Positions 1-6,824 of a stretch of DNA of 12,639 nucleotides are shown here, in pieces. The stretch covers positions 1 to 12,639 of the forward strand of contig JAXDBW010000007.1 in the NCBI GenBank assembly GCA_034678405.1, read 5' to 3'. The stretch is from JAXDBW01 sp034678405 (GTDB lineage Bacteria > Patescibacteriota > Patescibacteriia > UBA10025 > JAHIVO01). The first letter of the stretch is position 1. Every line of letters begins with the position of its first letter. The notes under the pieces are model-generated. The model saw only the letters and a program-made list of their open reading frames with translations. It had not been told where the DNA came from and made no database searches. The translations under genes and the position numbers were made by a program.

Positions 1-17
1 ACGCCGAGTGGTAAAAT

Positions 18-26
18 TGATATACT
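18..26 (+). promoter_or_regulatory. Extended -10 promoter of the Nudix gene
   Basis: TGATATACT matches the extended -10 consensus TGnTATAAT at all but one position. Transcription would begin about 7 nt after the element, at or next to the ATG at 33. No Shine-Dalgarno sequence lies upstream of that ATG, which agrees with a leaderless message. A -35 element would fall at or beyond the window edge and cannot be judged. Confidence 0.5.
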
Positions 27-32
27 GTATGT

Positions 33-485
33 ATGCCTCTCAACCAACAACAGTTTACCATCGGAGCATTTGCCATTATTCTTGATAGCGAGAAACGAGC
101 GCTGCTATGTCACCGCAGGGATTTTGATTTATGGAATCTACCTGGTGGCAAGCTAGAACATGGAGAATCACCCTGGGATGGCGTGATACGTGAGGTGAAA
201 GAAGAAACGGGACTGGACGTGAGCGTTGAACGTCTCGCCGGCATTTATCACAAGTCAGATCAAAATGAAATCGTTTTTTCGTTTGCGTGCACTGTTATTT
301 CAGGCGATATCCAGACAAGTGATGAGGCAGATAGAGTCGAGTATTACAAGATTGATGCACTACCAAAAAATACCTCACCTAAACAGGTTGAGCGTATACT
401 TGATGCTGTCACAAATGAGGGTTGTGTGATGAAAACACAGACTGGCCCATCGTCGATTGATTTGATTCGGCAAGGCAAACTATAA
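33..485 (+). CDS. Nudix (MutT-like) hydrolase
   Basis: This is a 150-residue soluble protein of the Nudix superfamily, which hydrolyses a nucleoside diphosphate linked to another group X (oxidised dNTPs, ADP-ribose, dinucleotide polyphosphates and similar). The full Nudix box is visible: G39, E45, R53, E54, V55, E57, E58, G60 and L61 fit GX5EX7REUXEEXGU, and the glutamates bind the catalytic Mg2+. The box is preceded by the usual WNLPGG turn at residues 34-39. Length is typical for a single-domain member. The substrate cannot be told from sequence. The ATG at 33 has no ribosome site but sits at the predicted transcription start of an extended -10. An ATG at 29 is in another frame. The stop lies 5 nt before the DUF167 gene, so the two are probably cotranscribed. 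Confidence 0.93.
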   Translation: MPLNQQQFTIGAFAIILDSEKRALLCHRRDFDLWNLPGGKLEHGESPWDGVIREVKEETGLDVSVERLAGIYHKSDQNEIVFSFACTVISGDIQTSDEADRVEYYKIDALPKNTSPKQVERILDAVTNEGCVMKTQTGPSSIDLIRQGKL

Positions 486-490
486 TAATT

Positions 491-766
491 ATGTGGTACC
501 AGAAAAACAACGATGGACTGACCGTATCGGTTCTCGTCATCCCTGGAGCATCGCGGGATGAAATAGTTGGCATACACGGCGATGCACTAAAGGTGAAAGT
601 CACGGCGGCTCCGGAGAAGGGGAAGGCGACTGAACGCGTGCGTGAGCTACTCGCCGAGCACTTTGGCGTATCAGTCAGTGCCGTGGTACTGCAGCGCGGC
701 CAGTCTCAGCGTCAGAAAGTATTTGTTATTCGTGGCGTGATGGTACCACCGACTGACAAAGAGTAA
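491..766 (+). CDS. YggU / DUF167 family protein (UPF0235)
   Basis: This 91-residue protein belongs to the DUF167 (YggU) family, small conserved alpha/beta proteins without a settled biochemical role. Family hallmarks are clear: PGASRDEIVG at residues 18-27, then LKVKVTAAPEKGKA, then a helix, then LLAEHFGVSVSAVVLQRGQSQRQKVFVI, which corresponds to the usual GxxSRxKxVxI ending. Length is normal for the family. The ATG follows the Nudix stop by 5 nt and there is no strong ribosome site between them, so translation is probably coupled. I see no membrane segment or signal peptide. No terminator hairpin is evident after the stop; the next recognisable signals belong to the small unit that follows. 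Confidence 0.9.
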   Translation: MWYQKNNDGLTVSVLVIPGASRDEIVGIHGDALKVKVTAAPEKGKATERVRELLAEHFGVSVSAVVLQRGQSQRQKVFVIRGVMVPPTDKE

Positions 767-812
767 TTATTTCAATTGGCTTGACAGATATATCGCGCCA
801 TGATCGGTATTT

Positions 813-821
813 TGGTACACT
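813..821 (+). promoter_or_regulatory. Extended -10 promoter of the 49-residue peptide gene
   Basis: TGGTACACT fits the extended -10 pattern (TG, one base, then TACACT). No good -35 lies 17 bp upstream, as is common for extended -10 promoters. A perfect TTGACA at 781-786 is 29 bp from this -10, too far to pair with it. The predicted start is near 828, giving an untranslated leader of about 40 nt. Confidence 0.45.
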
Positions 822-845
822 AACTGTGCAAATAAACAGTGTACC
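814..845. repeat. Perfect 8-bp inverted repeat over the -10 and start site
   Basis: GGTACACT at 814-821 is matched exactly by its reverse complement AGTGTACC at 838-845, with 16 bp between the arms. The left arm contains the -10 hexamer and the right arm lies just past the predicted start. Dyads placed like this often bind a repressor. An RNA hairpin is less likely because the left arm would not be transcribed from the predicted start. An alternative 5-bp pairing (ACTGT 823-827 with ACAGT 836-840) also exists. Confidence 0.5.
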
Positions 846-858
846 CAGAAGTCATCGG

Positions 859-865
859 AAGGAGG
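859..865 (+). promoter_or_regulatory. Consensus ribosome binding site AAGGAGG
   Basis: AAGGAGG lies 5 nt before the ATG at 871. It is the best Shine-Dalgarno match in this part of the window. It decides the start of the small reading frame in favour of ATG 871 over the in-frame TTG at 781, which overlaps the promoter region. Confidence 0.7.
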
Positions 866-870
866 CGCTC

Positions 871-1020
871 ATGCCCTCACCAGAGTCCGATTCGCACCAT
901 GGGGATCAAGCACATTCAGGCTCGGAACGCGCCCAGCCAGAGTCGACGGTCGTCATCAATGATGACTGCGCCATCTGTGCCAATACCGGCACCAATCCAC
1001 TCGCGCAGGGCTCGACCTGA
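871..1020 (+). CDS. 49-residue CxxC peptide, function unknown
   Basis: I do not recognise this small protein. It is polar, begins MPSPESDSHHGDQ, is rich in Ser, His, Asp, Glu and Gln, and carries one CxxC motif (C33 and C36, in DDCAICANTG) near a Thr/Gly/Asn-rich tail. It has no hydrophobic segment. The case for a real gene is its setting: extended -10 upstream, consensus AAGGAGG 5 nt before the ATG, and a strong terminator 40 nt after the stop, so it is a complete one-gene unit. It is the only gene in the window ending in TGA. The CxxC could bind metal or form a disulfide, and a short polar leader with a Cys/Thr-rich tail also resembles a peptide precursor, but no modifying enzyme is nearby. 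A structured non-coding RNA is the main alternative, given small hairpins such as 952-966. Confidence 0.55.
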   Translation: MPSPESDSHHGDQAHSGSERAQPESTVVINDDCAICANTGTNPLAQGST

Positions 1021-1035
1021 ATTTGCATGATCGGT

Positions 1036-1054
1036 ACTACTCGGTCTGAGTAGT
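1036..1054 (+). other. Perfect 7-bp hairpin before the terminator
   Basis: ACTACTC at 1036-1042 pairs exactly with GAGTAGT at 1048-1054 around a 5-nt loop. It lies between the small gene's stop and its terminator. It may protect the 3' end or be part of a structured transcript. Confidence 0.55.
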
Positions 1055-1060
1055 TTGGGA

Positions 1061-1091
1061 AAAAGCGTCCGCTCACGGGCGCTTTTCTTTT
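1061..1091 (+). terminator. Intrinsic (rho-independent) terminator
   Basis: AAAAGCGTCCG at 1061-1071 pairs with CGGGCGCTTTT at 1076-1086 as an 11-bp stem with one G-U pair and a 4-nt loop (CTCA). T-rich CTTTT follows. The A-tract on the 5' side lets it work weakly in the reverse direction too. It ends the small-peptide unit and insulates the membrane protein gene downstream. Confidence 0.85.
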
Positions 1092-1096
1092 CGCAG

Positions 1097-1125
1097 GTGG
1101 CACAAGCTCGTGGTCAGTGTATACT
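1097..1125 (+). promoter_or_regulatory. Promoter of the four-helix membrane protein
   Basis: A -35-like GTGGCA (1097-1102, four of six matches to TTGACA) and a -10 TATACT (1120-1125) are separated by the optimal 17 bp. The leader would be about 20 nt, with an AGGAAAG ribosome site at 1143-1149 shortly before the ATG at 1154. Confidence 0.55.
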
Positions 1126-1153
1126 ATAGATATTAATTAGCCAGGAAAGATAT

Positions 1154-1513
1154 ATGCGCACGTCATCAGTAATGCTCACGGTCCGACTGTTTTATATTGT
1201 GGCAATTTTTTGGGCGCTCTTTGCTGGATACTGGCTGCTGAGTGAGTCGGCGTACCGACTCGCGTATAGCGGCATGGCGGTGGTCAATGCTGGGCTGCTG
1301 AGCCTGCTGGGGTATCATCTAGCCCAGCGGAAGCAGTGGGCGCGATGGGGGGCGATTTTGGTCCTGGGGTTTAATATCATCACCACCCTCACCGATCAGA
1401 TGGGGTGGTTTGATTGGTTGTATTTGGTCCCAGCCGTTGGGTTATTAATTATGGTTATATTATTACGGTTCCCTGAGAGGGGGGTCAGCGCTACCTCTGA
1501 CCTCACGAAGTAA
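1154..1513 (+). CDS. Small four-helix membrane protein, function unknown
   Basis: This 119-residue integral membrane protein has four predicted helices, at about residues 10-29, 36-56, 64-80 and 87-105, with short loops. The positively charged QRKQWAR stretch (58-64) between helices 2 and 3 and the RFPERG after helix 4 suggest that both termini and the middle loop face the cytoplasm. I see no catalytic motif and cannot assign a family. The start is supported by AGGAAAG at 1143-1149 and the promoter at 1097-1125. Just upstream is a terminator and just downstream a new promoter, so it is probably transcribed alone. No terminator is visible after its stop, so some read-through into the A2M operon is possible. 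Confidence 0.85.
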   Translation: MRTSSVMLTVRLFYIVAIFWALFAGYWLLSESAYRLAYSGMAVVNAGLLSLLGYHLAQRKQWARWGAILVLGFNIITTLTDQMGWFDWLYLVPAVGLLIMVILLRFPERGVSATSDLTK

Positions 1514-1542
1514 TTGAAAAGCCTATCACGCTGAGGTACAAT
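1514..1542 (+). promoter_or_regulatory. Promoter of the A2M-MEMO operon, with nearby palindrome
   Basis: TTGAAA (1514-1519) and TACAAT (1537-1542) are separated by exactly 17 bp. A perfect TATAAT overlaps at 1542-1547 and could serve as an alternative -10, though its spacing to TTGAAA is 22 bp. A perfect 12-bp palindrome, ATCATTAATGAT (1553-1564), covers the predicted start and leader and may be an operator. The leader is about 20 nt, with only a weak GGGG (1566-1569) in place of a ribosome site directly before the ATG. Confidence 0.6.
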
Positions 1543-1570
1543 ATAATCATCGATCATTAATGATTGGGGT

Positions 1571-4500
1571 ATGAAAAGAATATATGTTATTGCTTCCTCG
1601 GCAGCAGTTATTGTGGCTGCCCTGCTTTTGGTCACGGTGTATCAGAATCAAGACGCTGATACTACTACACCACGACGAACGGTACCTCTCATTTTAGGAG
1701 ATGTTGACTTCACCCTTGATGCGACGACGAAAGATACGCTCGGTGTCGACACGCAGTCGACCTTTGCACTCACGGCGAGCGCGCCGGTGCCCGCCGAGCT
1801 GATCGAGGGAAACTTGGTGATCGAGCCAACCATCGAATATAAACTAGAATCATCCGACAATAATACATTTACCATAGTTCCCACAACCGCACTGGTCGAT
1901 AATACAATTTATACATTTAATATTACTGCGCAACAGGACGAGTCAGAGCAGATCCGCGAGTACCAGTGGGCATTCCAGACGAAGGACACATTTAAAGTAA
2001 TGAATACGTTACCTCGTGATACTGCGACTGACGTGCCCCTGAATTCGGGGATAGAAATACGATTTTCTCATGAGAATTTCACCGCGCTTGATGATTATTT
2101 CTCTATCACCCCGGCCGTAACCGGGCACTTTGAGCGGTATCGCAAGACTGCAGTATTCGTTCCCGATGGTTTGGCCGAGGGGACTGTGTATACTGTCCGT
2201 CTGCGGGAGGGATTACCGCTTGATGGTACCGACCAGACACTGACCACTGAATACGCGTTTCAGTTTGAGACAGCCGCGACATCCTCATCATATAGTTATT
2301 TTGATGTGACGAAAAAGTTTTTTGAGTATCCAGCTGATGAATCACCGGTCATGAGCGTCCGGAACTATAATGGCACCCCGGCTACAGTGAGTGTGAGCGT
2401 ACGGTCGTTTGATTCATTTGCTGATTTCGAGGAAGCAGTACGACGACTGAATCTAGCTCCGTATTGGGCGCGCTTTGCTCATCGGCGCGTTGCGTTTCCG
2501 GCGGACAGTCTCACTGAACAGATGAGCTTCACTGCTGATATTCAATCAGATGACTATGGCCGACAGTATATTGAGTTTCCAGAATCAGTCCCGGCCGGCT
2601 ACTACCTCATAGATATTCCGGTTGATGATTACCATGCCCAGGCATTTTTGCAAATCGGGTCGTTAGCCGCGAGTTTTCAGTCGAGTACCGTCAGCTCATT
2701 TATCTGGCTGCATGATATTGGCACTGATCAGCCGGTCAGTGGCGCGGCGGTATCCTTTTCTGAAGATGATACAGTGAGTGCTACTACCAATACAGATGGA
2801 CTCGCCGTATTTGATACTCCAGCAGCTATCATCCAAGATAATAAAGGCAGATTACCCGGAACGTATTACTTCACTGTTTCCGCCGGTGGTCAGGAGCTCC
2901 TCGTGCCAGTGACCGATTATTATGAATGGGGATGGGCTTCAGCACCCCGTGATTATTGGGCTTATCTGTATACCAACCGCACACTATATTCTCCTGATGA
3001 TAGTGTTAAGTTCTGGGGCGTACTGACAGCCCGATCGGGTGTCGGCGATGTCCAGGAAGTGGAAGTGCAGTTTATCAAAACTGCAAACTATGTGACACAA
3101 AACGAGGATGAAGTGATTGCGAAACAAACATTGCCGGTCTCATCATTCGGGACGTATCAGGGGTCAATTGATTATACTCATCTCAACCCCGGTGGCTACC
3201 GGCTGCAAGTCATGGTGGACGGGACGCGCGTCATGAGTGCCTATGTATCCGTGCAGACGTATACCAAGCCAGCGTATAAAATTGAGGTTACGTCGCGTCA
3301 GAAAGCAATTTTTCAGGGAGACAACGCCGTCTTTGATATTACCACAGAGTTTTTTGACGGTACGCCGGTAGGTAATCTCGAGCTTGAATATACCGGAGCA
3401 CTCGGACAGGGTGTCGTGACCACTGATGAGAATGGACTGGCGACGGTAACTCTGGGCACCAGTTATGACCATGGAACATACTATCCCTCATATGAATATT
3501 TTTCTGTACATCCGACAAATCCCGAGCTGACCGATATCTACACAGATGCGTATATTTATGCATTTGGCCCCCAGTATACGATCGAGGCAACGGCTACGGT
3601 GGAGGGTTCCATTTCTGGGACACTGCGCACAATCGACCTCTCGAGCATTAATGCCTCAGGTGATGAGTATGTCTGGGATTATGAGGGAGATCCGGTGGCG
3701 AATGAAATCGTCACTATGACCATAACTCATGAATACTACACGAAGACAGAGACGGGGACACGCTATGATTACATCAGCAAGAAGACCCACAAAACGTATA
3801 ATTACGAATCTCATTCTGATGAAGTTGAGTCGCTGACGGTAACTACCGGTGCCGACGGTACATTCTCCGGAAATTTTACCCCACAGGACGACTGGAACTA
3901 TAAGGTAGAAATCAAATCAGTCGATCCGGATGGGCGTGCGGCGACGGTCAATCGATATCTCTATCGCAGTAGCGGTTATAATTATTACTGGGGTGAGGGG
4001 TATGTGCAATACCATCTCGAGAGTACTACAGATGGCACTGGCAATCCGTCATATCAAGCAGGCGACTCTGTAGAGCTGAGCTTGTATCGCAATGATGAAC
4101 AGCTCGAGAATCAGGATATGAAACGAGTGCTGTATTTCAAAGGGCAGCGCGGACTGTTTGATGTGACCCCTTCTGCAGAAGCGTCTCTGAGCTTCACTAT
4201 GCAGGATAGTTATGCACCAAATATATATGTGTATGCAGTATTTTTTGATGGTCGTAGTTACTATCTGACGCCATCGAAGACGATTGATTTTGATCAAAAT
4301 GACAAAGCGTTGCAGATTTCTATCAATCAGGATAAGGATGCCTACCGGCCAGGGGACACGGTGCGTCTCGATATTGCCGTGACGGACACGTCTGATAGTC
4401 CAGTACGCGCCGAGGTAAACGTTTCGGCGATTGATGAGGCACTCGCCGCTATTCAGTGGGCAAACAGCAATGATATCCTAGCTGACTTATACGAAAACAT

Positions 4501-6820
4501 ACCACGTCCACTTAACTATTCATATCTGAGTCACGAACAAGCTATCACCCCAGTGGCTGAAGGGGGCGGATGTTTCGCTGGTGACACTCAGATACTCATG
4601 GCTGATGGCAGCACCAAATCAATCGCTGATGTATCCATCGGGGACTATGTCATGACCTATGCGTCGCCCGAGGATCATACCCTCATACCGGCGCTGGTCT
4701 ATAATACCCTTGAGCATACGGTGGGCGACTATGTGGTTATCAATGGTGTTTTGAGCATTACGCCTGAACACGTCGTGTGGCTCAATGATGCATGGCAGCC
4801 AGTCGGTAACGCTCGGCCTGGTGATCATATGATTGACACGTCCGGTCGTCAGGTGCAGGTCAGCACTGTCGAGGCACACCACGAGTTGCTGACCGTCTAT
4901 AATTTGCACGTCGCGGAGCAGCATACATTTTTTGCAGATAATCTCTACGTCCACAACGAAAAGGCGGGGGGCCGCCAGAATTTTCAGGACGTTGCCGTAT
5001 TTGAAAGTGTGACGACCGATCGGGGTGGACACGCACAGGTGAGTTTCAAACTGCCTGATAATGTCACGGCTTGGCAAACTACGGTCCATGCTATCACCAC
5101 CGACCTCCGCGCCGGCGCAACACAGACAGGACTTATCTCAACCTTACCATTTTTCGTTGATGTAGCTGTGGCCTCAGACTATATTGTCGGTGATCACCCG
5201 CAGGTATTGATCCGTAGTTATGGGCGTGACCGTGGCGATGAGACCGTCCGCTACACGGTCACGTTTCCTGAATTCAGTGATGATGAGATAGTGCTCACGG
5301 GAGCCCCAGCCGAGACAGTCCAGGTAGACCTGCCAGATTTTCCTGCCGGGCAGCACCAGATACGCGTTGCGGCCACTCAGGGCAGTCGTGAGGACGCAGT
5401 GATTCAGAAATTTACCTATCATGATTCAAATAGTACTCAGGGTACCGCAAACTACTATCGACTAGAAGAGGGTATGCAGATCGGTGGCAGCAGTGATGGG
5501 CGTACTTCACTTGTTTTTACAAATCTTGAGCGTGGACAGTACTACAATGATCTGCGGTGGATGATATGGGAGTCTGGCGACAGGGTTGAGCAGGTGATCG
5601 GGCGCTGGGGAGCACAGCAGTTATTGGCAGAATACTTCGATGTCACCGAGCAGGCGCAGAGCATAACGTTTACTGATTATCAAGTGCCTGAGGGGGGGAT
5701 TGCGCTACTACCTTATTCGTCAGCTGAATTACTGTTGACCGCAAAGGCGTTCCTCGTCGCGCCAGGACTCTTTGATACTATATCTGCTCAGGAGTATTTT
5801 GAAAGCGTGCTGAACAATACGGACAGCAACACAGACGAAGTAGTCTACGCGCTCCTCGGTATGGCGGCACTGGATCGGCCGGTATTGACGGACATCAATC
5901 TATTTCTAGCTCATCACGAGCTTGGACCCGATATGAAGCTGTACCTCACCCGAGCCATCGCTCATCTCGGTGCGACTGAGTATGCGGCATCGCTGCTTCA
6001 GGATATCCTCGATGAATATGGCAATGCGATTGATCCATATATCCGCGTTGAGATTGGTAATACACAGGATGAGTATACCGAGTTTACGTATCAAGCGGCC
6101 ATCGTCGCGGCGGCAGTGTCATCAGACAAGGCGTCACAGCTCTACACATATGCGATGGACAATCGGGCTCAGTATGATCTGAACACGCTCGATCAGCTTG
6201 CTTATATTCAGACCGCGTTGCCACTCTTGAGCGCCGACCCAGTGAGTTTCACGTATATCCTGGATGGTCAGTCACAGTCGGTATCACTGACAAACGAAGA
6301 TACGTATAGACTGTCCGTCACCCCCGCGCAGCTCAGCGCCATCAGTTTCGGTGCGATCGAGGGAGCTGTGGGGCTGATTAGCAGCTATGAGATACCGGTC
6401 GATCCGGCCACGGTGGCGACGGACGCAAATCTGAATATTGCCCGCCGGTATGAAGTAAACGGTCAGCGAACTACGACATTTCATGCAAATGACATCGTGA
6501 AAGTAATACTCTCGCCAACCATCCGCAGCGCTGCGATTGATACCGAATATCAAGTAACTGATTATTTACCTGCCGGGTTGAAATTGTTGACCAATCTCGC
6601 ATCCCGAAATCTCCCATACGATCAATTGTTGCAGTATCCGTATGAGCATAGTGGACAGGCCGTGAAATTCTGGAGCGGTAAGCCAAACTCAAAAGAATTC
6701 TTCTACTATGCTATTGTCACGGGCCGGGGGTCCTATATAGCAGAATCGCCAAAGGTGCAAGGTTTTGTCGCAACTAACAGCGTCAACTACGGTACACGCC
6801 AAGAGGTGACTATCGAGTAG
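1571..6820 (+). CDS. Alpha-2-macroglobulin family protein with internal Hint domain
   Basis: This is a 1,749-residue exported bacterial A2M. Residues 1-23 form a hydrophobic anchor without a lipobox. Two Big_5-like Ig domains follow (about 40-135 and 140-233), then macroglobulin (MG) domains from about 245. MG hallmarks are YTNRTLYSPDDSVKFWGVL at 467-485, YRPGDTV at 925-931 and SAIDEAL at 952-958. A Hint domain (1001-1129) interrupts the bait/linker position between EGGG and EKAGG. The central A2M domain then resumes with FQDVAVFESVTTDRGG and FKLPDNVTAWQ (1159-1169). An alpha/alpha-toroid thioester-type domain and a receptor-binding-like C-terminus (DYLPAGLKLL; final VNYGTRQEVTIE) complete it. 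The thioester CxEQ is replaced by RVEQ at 1338-1341, so covalent trapping is not expected. C1001 is the only cysteine. Family members guard the envelope against proteases (E. coli YfhM with thioester, YfaS without). No pbpC-like gene is adjacent; a MEMO-like gene follows by 4 nt. Confidence 0.95.
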   Translation: MKRIYVIASSAAVIVAALLLVTVYQNQDADTTTPRRTVPLILGDVDFTLDATTKDTLGVDTQSTFALTASAPVPAELIEGNLVIEPTIEYKLESSDNNTFTIVPTTALVDNTIYTFNITAQQDESEQIREYQWAFQTKDTFKVMNTLPRDTATDVPLNSGIEIRFSHENFTALDDYFSITPAVTGHFERYRKTAVFVPDGLAEGTVYTVRLREGLPLDGTDQTLTTEYAFQFETAATSSSYSYFDVTKKFFEYPADESPVMSVRNYNGTPATVSVSVRSFDSFADFEEAVRRLNLAPYWARFAHRRVAFPADSLTEQMSFTADIQSDDYGRQYIEFPESVPAGYYLIDIPVDDYHAQAFLQIGSLAASFQSSTVSSFIWLHDIGTDQPVSGAAVSFSEDDTVSATTNTDGLAVFDTPAAIIQDNKGRLPGTYYFTVSAGGQELLVPVTDYYEWGWASAPRDYWAYLYTNRTLYSPDDSVKFWGVLTARSGVGDVQEVEVQFIKTANYVTQNEDEVIAKQTLPVSSFGTYQGSIDYTHLNPGGYRLQVMVDGTRVMSAYVSVQTYTKPAYKIEVTSRQKAIFQGDNAVFDITTEFFDGTPVGNLELEYTGALGQGVVTTDENGLATVTLGTSYDHGTYYPSYEYFSVHPTNPELTDIYTDAYIYAFGPQYTIEATATVEGSISGTLRTIDLSSINASGDEYVWDYEGDPVANEIVTMTITHEYYTKTETGTRYDYISKKTHKTYNYESHSDEVESLTVTTGADGTFSGNFTPQDDWNYKVEIKSVDPDGRAATVNRYLYRSSGYNYYWGEGYVQYHLESTTDGTGNPSYQAGDSVELSLYRNDEQLENQDMKRVLYFKGQRGLFDVTPSAEASLSFTMQDSYAPNIYVYAVFFDGRSYYLTPSKTIDFDQNDKALQISINQDKDAYRPGDTVRLDIAVTDTSDSPVRAEVNVSAIDEALAAIQWANSNDILADLYENIPRPLNYSYLSHEQAITPVAEGGGCFAGDTQILMADGSTKSIADVSIGDYVMTYASPEDHTLIPALVYNTLEHTVGDYVVINGVLSITPEHVVWLNDAWQPVGNARPGDHMIDTSGRQVQVSTVEAHHELLTVYNLHVAEQHTFFADNLYVHNEKAGGRQNFQDVAVFESVTTDRGGHAQVSFKLPDNVTAWQTTVHAITTDLRAGATQTGLISTLPFFVDVAVASDYIVGDHPQVLIRSYGRDRGDETVRYTVTFPEFSDDEIVLTGAPAETVQVDLPDFPAGQHQIRVAATQGSREDAVIQKFTYHDSNSTQGTANYYRLEEGMQIGGSSDGRTSLVFTNLERGQYYNDLRWMIWESGDRVEQVIGRWGAQQLLAEYFDVTEQAQSITFTDYQVPEGGIALLPYSSAELLLTAKAFLVAPGLFDTISAQEYFESVLNNTDSNTDEVVYALLGMAALDRPVLTDINLFLAHHELGPDMKLYLTRAIAHLGATEYAASLLQDILDEYGNAIDPYIRVEIGNTQDEYTEFTYQAAIVAAAVSSDKASQLYTYAMDNRAQYDLNTLDQLAYIQTALPLLSADPVSFTYILDGQSQSVSLTNEDTYRLSVTPAQLSAISFGAIEGAVGLISSYEIPVDPATVATDANLNIARRYEVNGQRTTTFHANDIVKVILSPTIRSAAIDTEYQVTDYLPAGLKLLTNLASRNLPYDQLLQYPYEHSGQAVKFWSGKPNSKEFFYYAIVTGRGSYIAESPKVQGFVATNSVNYGTRQEVTIE
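4571..4957 (+). other. Hint (intein-like) autoprocessing domain inside the A2M
   Basis: This spans residues 1001-1129 of the A2M. All splicing-type landmarks are present: Cys1 in CFAGDTQILMADG (block A), the IADVSIGDYVMTY strand pair, TPEH (T1064, H1067; block B, TxxH) in ITPEHVVWL, the block F pattern VYNLHVAEQHTFFADN, and the terminal VHN (H1128, N1129; block G). At 129 residues it is a minimal Hint with no room for a homing endonuclease. The next residue is Glu1130, not Cys/Ser/Thr. It therefore resembles bacterial intein-like (BIL) domains more than a classical intein. Expected chemistry is an N-S acyl shift at Cys1 and Asn cyclisation at N1129, giving cleavage on either side or possibly splicing. 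Base composition and codon use look like the host gene, so the insertion is not recent. Confidence 0.93.
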
Positions 6821-6824
6821 CGCC

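Noticed and set aside
781..870. TTG start at 781 extending the small peptide to 79 residues
   Set aside because: The extension overlaps the extended -10 and the inverted repeat and has no ribosome site, whereas ATG 871 has a consensus AAGGAGG at ideal spacing.
871..1020. UGA recoded as glycine or tryptophan, as in some candidate phyla
   Set aside because: The two giant frames and most other genes have no in-frame TGA and end in TAA or TAG; the single TGA stop is normal under the standard code.
799..1036. 11-bp direct repeat CATGATCGGTA at 799-809 and 1026-1036 as a target-site duplication around the small gene
   Set aside because: A repeat of this length can occur by chance in a window this size, and no inverted ends or transposase are present between the copies.
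4571..4957. Mobile intein with a homing endonuclease
   Set aside because: The domain is only 129 residues with no LAGLIDADG or HNH insertion, and its base composition matches the host gene.
4619..5089. 156-residue reading frame on the minus strand opposite the Hint region
   Set aside because: It is antisense to a well-supported coding region, has no recognisable domain and looks like a codon-bias shadow.
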